NCBI GenBank assembly: GCA_900317325.1
Contig: ONGE01000031.1
Coordinates: 1-50,041, forward strand
Direction: 5' to 3'
Source: an uncultured Prevotellaceae bacterium
GTDB lineage: Bacteria > Bacteroidota > Bacteroidia > Bacteroidales > Muribaculaceae
DNA length: 50,041 nucleotides
Shown: positions 48,375 to 50,041 of the stretch, piece by piece
How positions within the stretch are numbered: position 1 is the stretch's first letter
How the letters are laid out: every line of letters starts with the position of its first letter
Translations under genes and position numbers: made by a program
Notes under the pieces: model-generated
The model's database searches: none
What the model saw: the letters and a program-made list of their open reading frames with translations, nothing else
What the model was told of the DNA's origin: nothing

Positions 48375-50041
48375 ATGAGCAATAAACTACTTTTCAGACT
48401 CGCCGTCCTGGTGACGGCCATGATGTGTGCCCTCGGCGCCGCCGCTGCCGAGGCCTATGCCTGCTACACGCCGTCGAACACGACGCTGACGTTCTACTAC
48501 GACAACCAGCGCAGTTCCCGCACGGGCACGACCTACAACCTGAACACAGGCAGCAACGATACTGGTTGGGACACCGACGGCACCAAATCCAATGTGACCA
48601 AGGTGGTCTTTGACCCCTCGTTCGCTGATGCCCGCCCGACGACCACCTACGATTGGTTCTATGGCATGGGGAAACTTCAATCCATCACGGGCATGGAGTA
48701 CCTAAACACCAGTGAGGTCACCAATATGTCTTGGATGTTCACTAACTGCAAAGTTTTGACGAGCCTTGATGTGAGCAACTTCAACACGTCCAAGGTGACC
48801 AGCATGAAATACATGTTCGGCTCCTGCTTTAATCTGGCAATCCTTGACTTGAGCAGTTTCAACACGTCCAAGGTGACCGAAATGACGTGGATGTTCTCTA
48901 ACTGCTATGAACTCACAACAATCTATGCCGGCAATGGTTGGAGCACTGCTGCCACTACCGACAGCGATTCTGATGGTATGTTCACTCAATGTAACAGCCT
49001 GGTGGGCGGCCAGGGCACGACCTACAATGCCTCGAACCCGAAGGACAAGACCTATGCCCACATCGACGGCGGCCCGAGCAACCCGGGTTACTTCACCGCT
49101 AAACCCGAGGCCTATGCCCTCTACACGCTGGCGAGCAAGACGCTGACGTTCTACTACGATAACGAACGCCTCAGTCGCATAGGCAAGACCTATTTCCTGA
49201 ACACGGGCTCCAACGATACCGGATGGGACACTGACGGCACAAAATCCAATGTGACCACGGTGATCTTTAACTCCTCGTTCGCTGCTGCCCGGCCGACAAC
49301 CACCTACGATTGGTTTTATTTGATGGGGAATCTTGAGTCCATCGTGGGCATGGAGTACCTGAACACCAGCGAGGTGACCAATATGGCTCACATGTTCAAT
49401 GGCTGCTCTAAATTAACAAGACTTGATGTTAGCCATTTCAACACGTCCAAGGTGACCAACATGCGAAGCATGTTCAGAAACTGTTCTGGTTTGACGAGCC
49501 TTGACTTGAGCCATTTCAACACGTCCAAGGTGACCGATATGTATGGCATGTTCAATGGCTGCAGCAGTCTGCAAACCATTATTGCGGGCGGTGGTTGGAG
49601 CACCGCTGCTGTGACGGAATCCTCAAGTATGTTCACTCAATGTAACAGCCTGGTAGGCGGCCAGGGCACGACCTACAATGCCTCGAACCCGAAGGACAAG
49701 ACCTATGCCCACATCGATGGCGGCCCGAGCAATCCCGGCTACTTCACCCCAGCGCCTGAGGCTTATGCCTGCTACACGCCGTCTAACACGACGCTGACGT
49801 TCTACTACGACAACCAACGTGCCAGCCGTTCGGGCACGACCTATGACCTGAACACAGGCGGCAACGATGCTGGTTGGGACACCGACGGCACCAAATCCTA
49901 TGTGACCAAGGTGGTCTTTGACCCGTCGTTCGCTGTTGCCCGCCCGACGACCACCTTCGATTGGTTTTACATGATGAACAATCTGGAGTCCATCACGGGC
50001 ATGAATTACCTAAACACCAGTGAGGTGACCAATATGGGTCA
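48375..50041 (+). CDS. Secreted BspA-like (DUF285-type) LRR repeat protein, partial
   Basis: The frame opens at ATG 48375 and is still open at the window end, giving 555 residues. A signal peptide (1-25, LVTAMMCALGAAAAEA) is followed by tandem units of about 218 residues, starting at 48450, 49107 and 49758. Each unit has EAYACYTPSNTTLTFYYDNQ-like strands, a WDTDGTKSNVTKVVFDPSFA block, DUF285-type repeats (LNTSEVTNMSWMFTNC, LDLSSFNTSKVTDMYGMF) and a linker YNASNPKDKTYAHIDGGPSN. This differs from the LRR_5 repeats of the other four proteins and matches the bacterial surface protein 26-residue repeat class. A dockerin-like end may lie beyond the window. Confidence 0.85.
   Translation, partial: MSNKLLFRLAVLVTAMMCALGAAAAEAYACYTPSNTTLTFYYDNQRSSRTGTTYNLNTGSNDTGWDTDGTKSNVTKVVFDPSFADARPTTTYDWFYGMGKLQSITGMEYLNTSEVTNMSWMFTNCKVLTSLDVSNFNTSKVTSMKYMFGSCFNLAILDLSSFNTSKVTEMTWMFSNCYELTTIYAGNGWSTAATTDSDSDGMFTQCNSLVGGQGTTYNASNPKDKTYAHIDGGPSNPGYFTAKPEAYALYTLASKTLTFYYDNERLSRIGKTYFLNTGSNDTGWDTDGTKSNVTTVIFNSSFAAARPTTTYDWFYLMGNLESIVGMEYLNTSEVTNMAHMFNGCSKLTRLDVSHFNTSKVTNMRSMFRNCSGLTSLDLSHFNTSKVTDMYGMFNGCSSLQTIIAGGGWSTAAVTESSSMFTQCNSLVGGQGTTYNASNPKDKTYAHIDGGPSNPGYFTPAPEAYACYTPSNTTLTFYYDNQRASRSGTTYDLNTGGNDAGWDTDGTKSYVTKVVFDPSFAVARPTTTFDWFYMMNNLESITGMNYLNTSEVTNMG

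Overview
The window looks like a gut- or oral-type Bacteroidales chromosome (Prevotellaceae or Muribaculaceae-like). Evidence: repeated TTTG-N19/20-TAnnTTTG promoters, weak or absent Shine-Dalgarno sites, many secreted BspA-type leucine-rich-repeat (LRR) proteins, dockerin-like C-termini, a C10 (streptopain-type) peptidase, and a TPP riboswitch controlling a TonB receptor plus PnuT. No phage, insertion sequence or CRISPR array was found.

Layout. 0.2-3.7 kb: giant secreted LRR protein. 4-8.8 kb (minus strand): asnS, an RluB-type pseudouridine synthase with an RGG-like tail, tRNA-Val, mdh. 8.9-12.2 kb: thiamine uptake unit (TPP riboswitch, TonB receptor, pnuT). 12.5-14.9 kb: C10 peptidase, framed by two related inverted-repeat elements. 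15-18.3 kb: UPF1/IGHMBP2-like helicase and an M50-like membrane protease. 18.5-20.5 kb: EcsC-like gene overlapping a TonB-C protein, then a paralogue sharing its N-terminus. 20.6-26.6 kb: frameshifted TPR/transmembrane/HTH regulator, divergent from three secreted or outer-membrane proteins, one carrying LRR, Big_2, cohesin-like and dockerin-like modules. 26.8-30.4 kb: thrS-infC-rpmI-rplT, with rpmI broken. 31-38 kb: a YbhGFSR-type ABC export operon with its own TolC and a divergent AraC regulator. 38-41.6 kb: arginine deiminase operon arcA-arcB-arcC, with arcB broken. 41.8-45 kb: large secreted protein with a thioredoxin-like CGWC motif. 45.2-50 kb: candidate ncRNA, 68-aa membrane protein, truncated tRNA-Arg, and two LRR genes each preceded by a copy of the same ~265-bp segment; the second runs off the window.

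Two themes stand out. First, intergenic DNA is full of short tandem arrays: heptamers, usually with a TTAG/CTAA core, and octamers of type TTAGCGCC ending in GCGTGGGG. They often sit next to hairpins at gene ends. Second, four loci are damaged while both flanks stay well preserved: rpmI (about 34 nt missing), arcB (about 116 nt missing, including the HCLP region), the TPR regulator (one extra base) and tRNA-Arg (3' acceptor strand replaced). Either this is real decay and deletion, or the assembly has local collapses; raw reads would decide.
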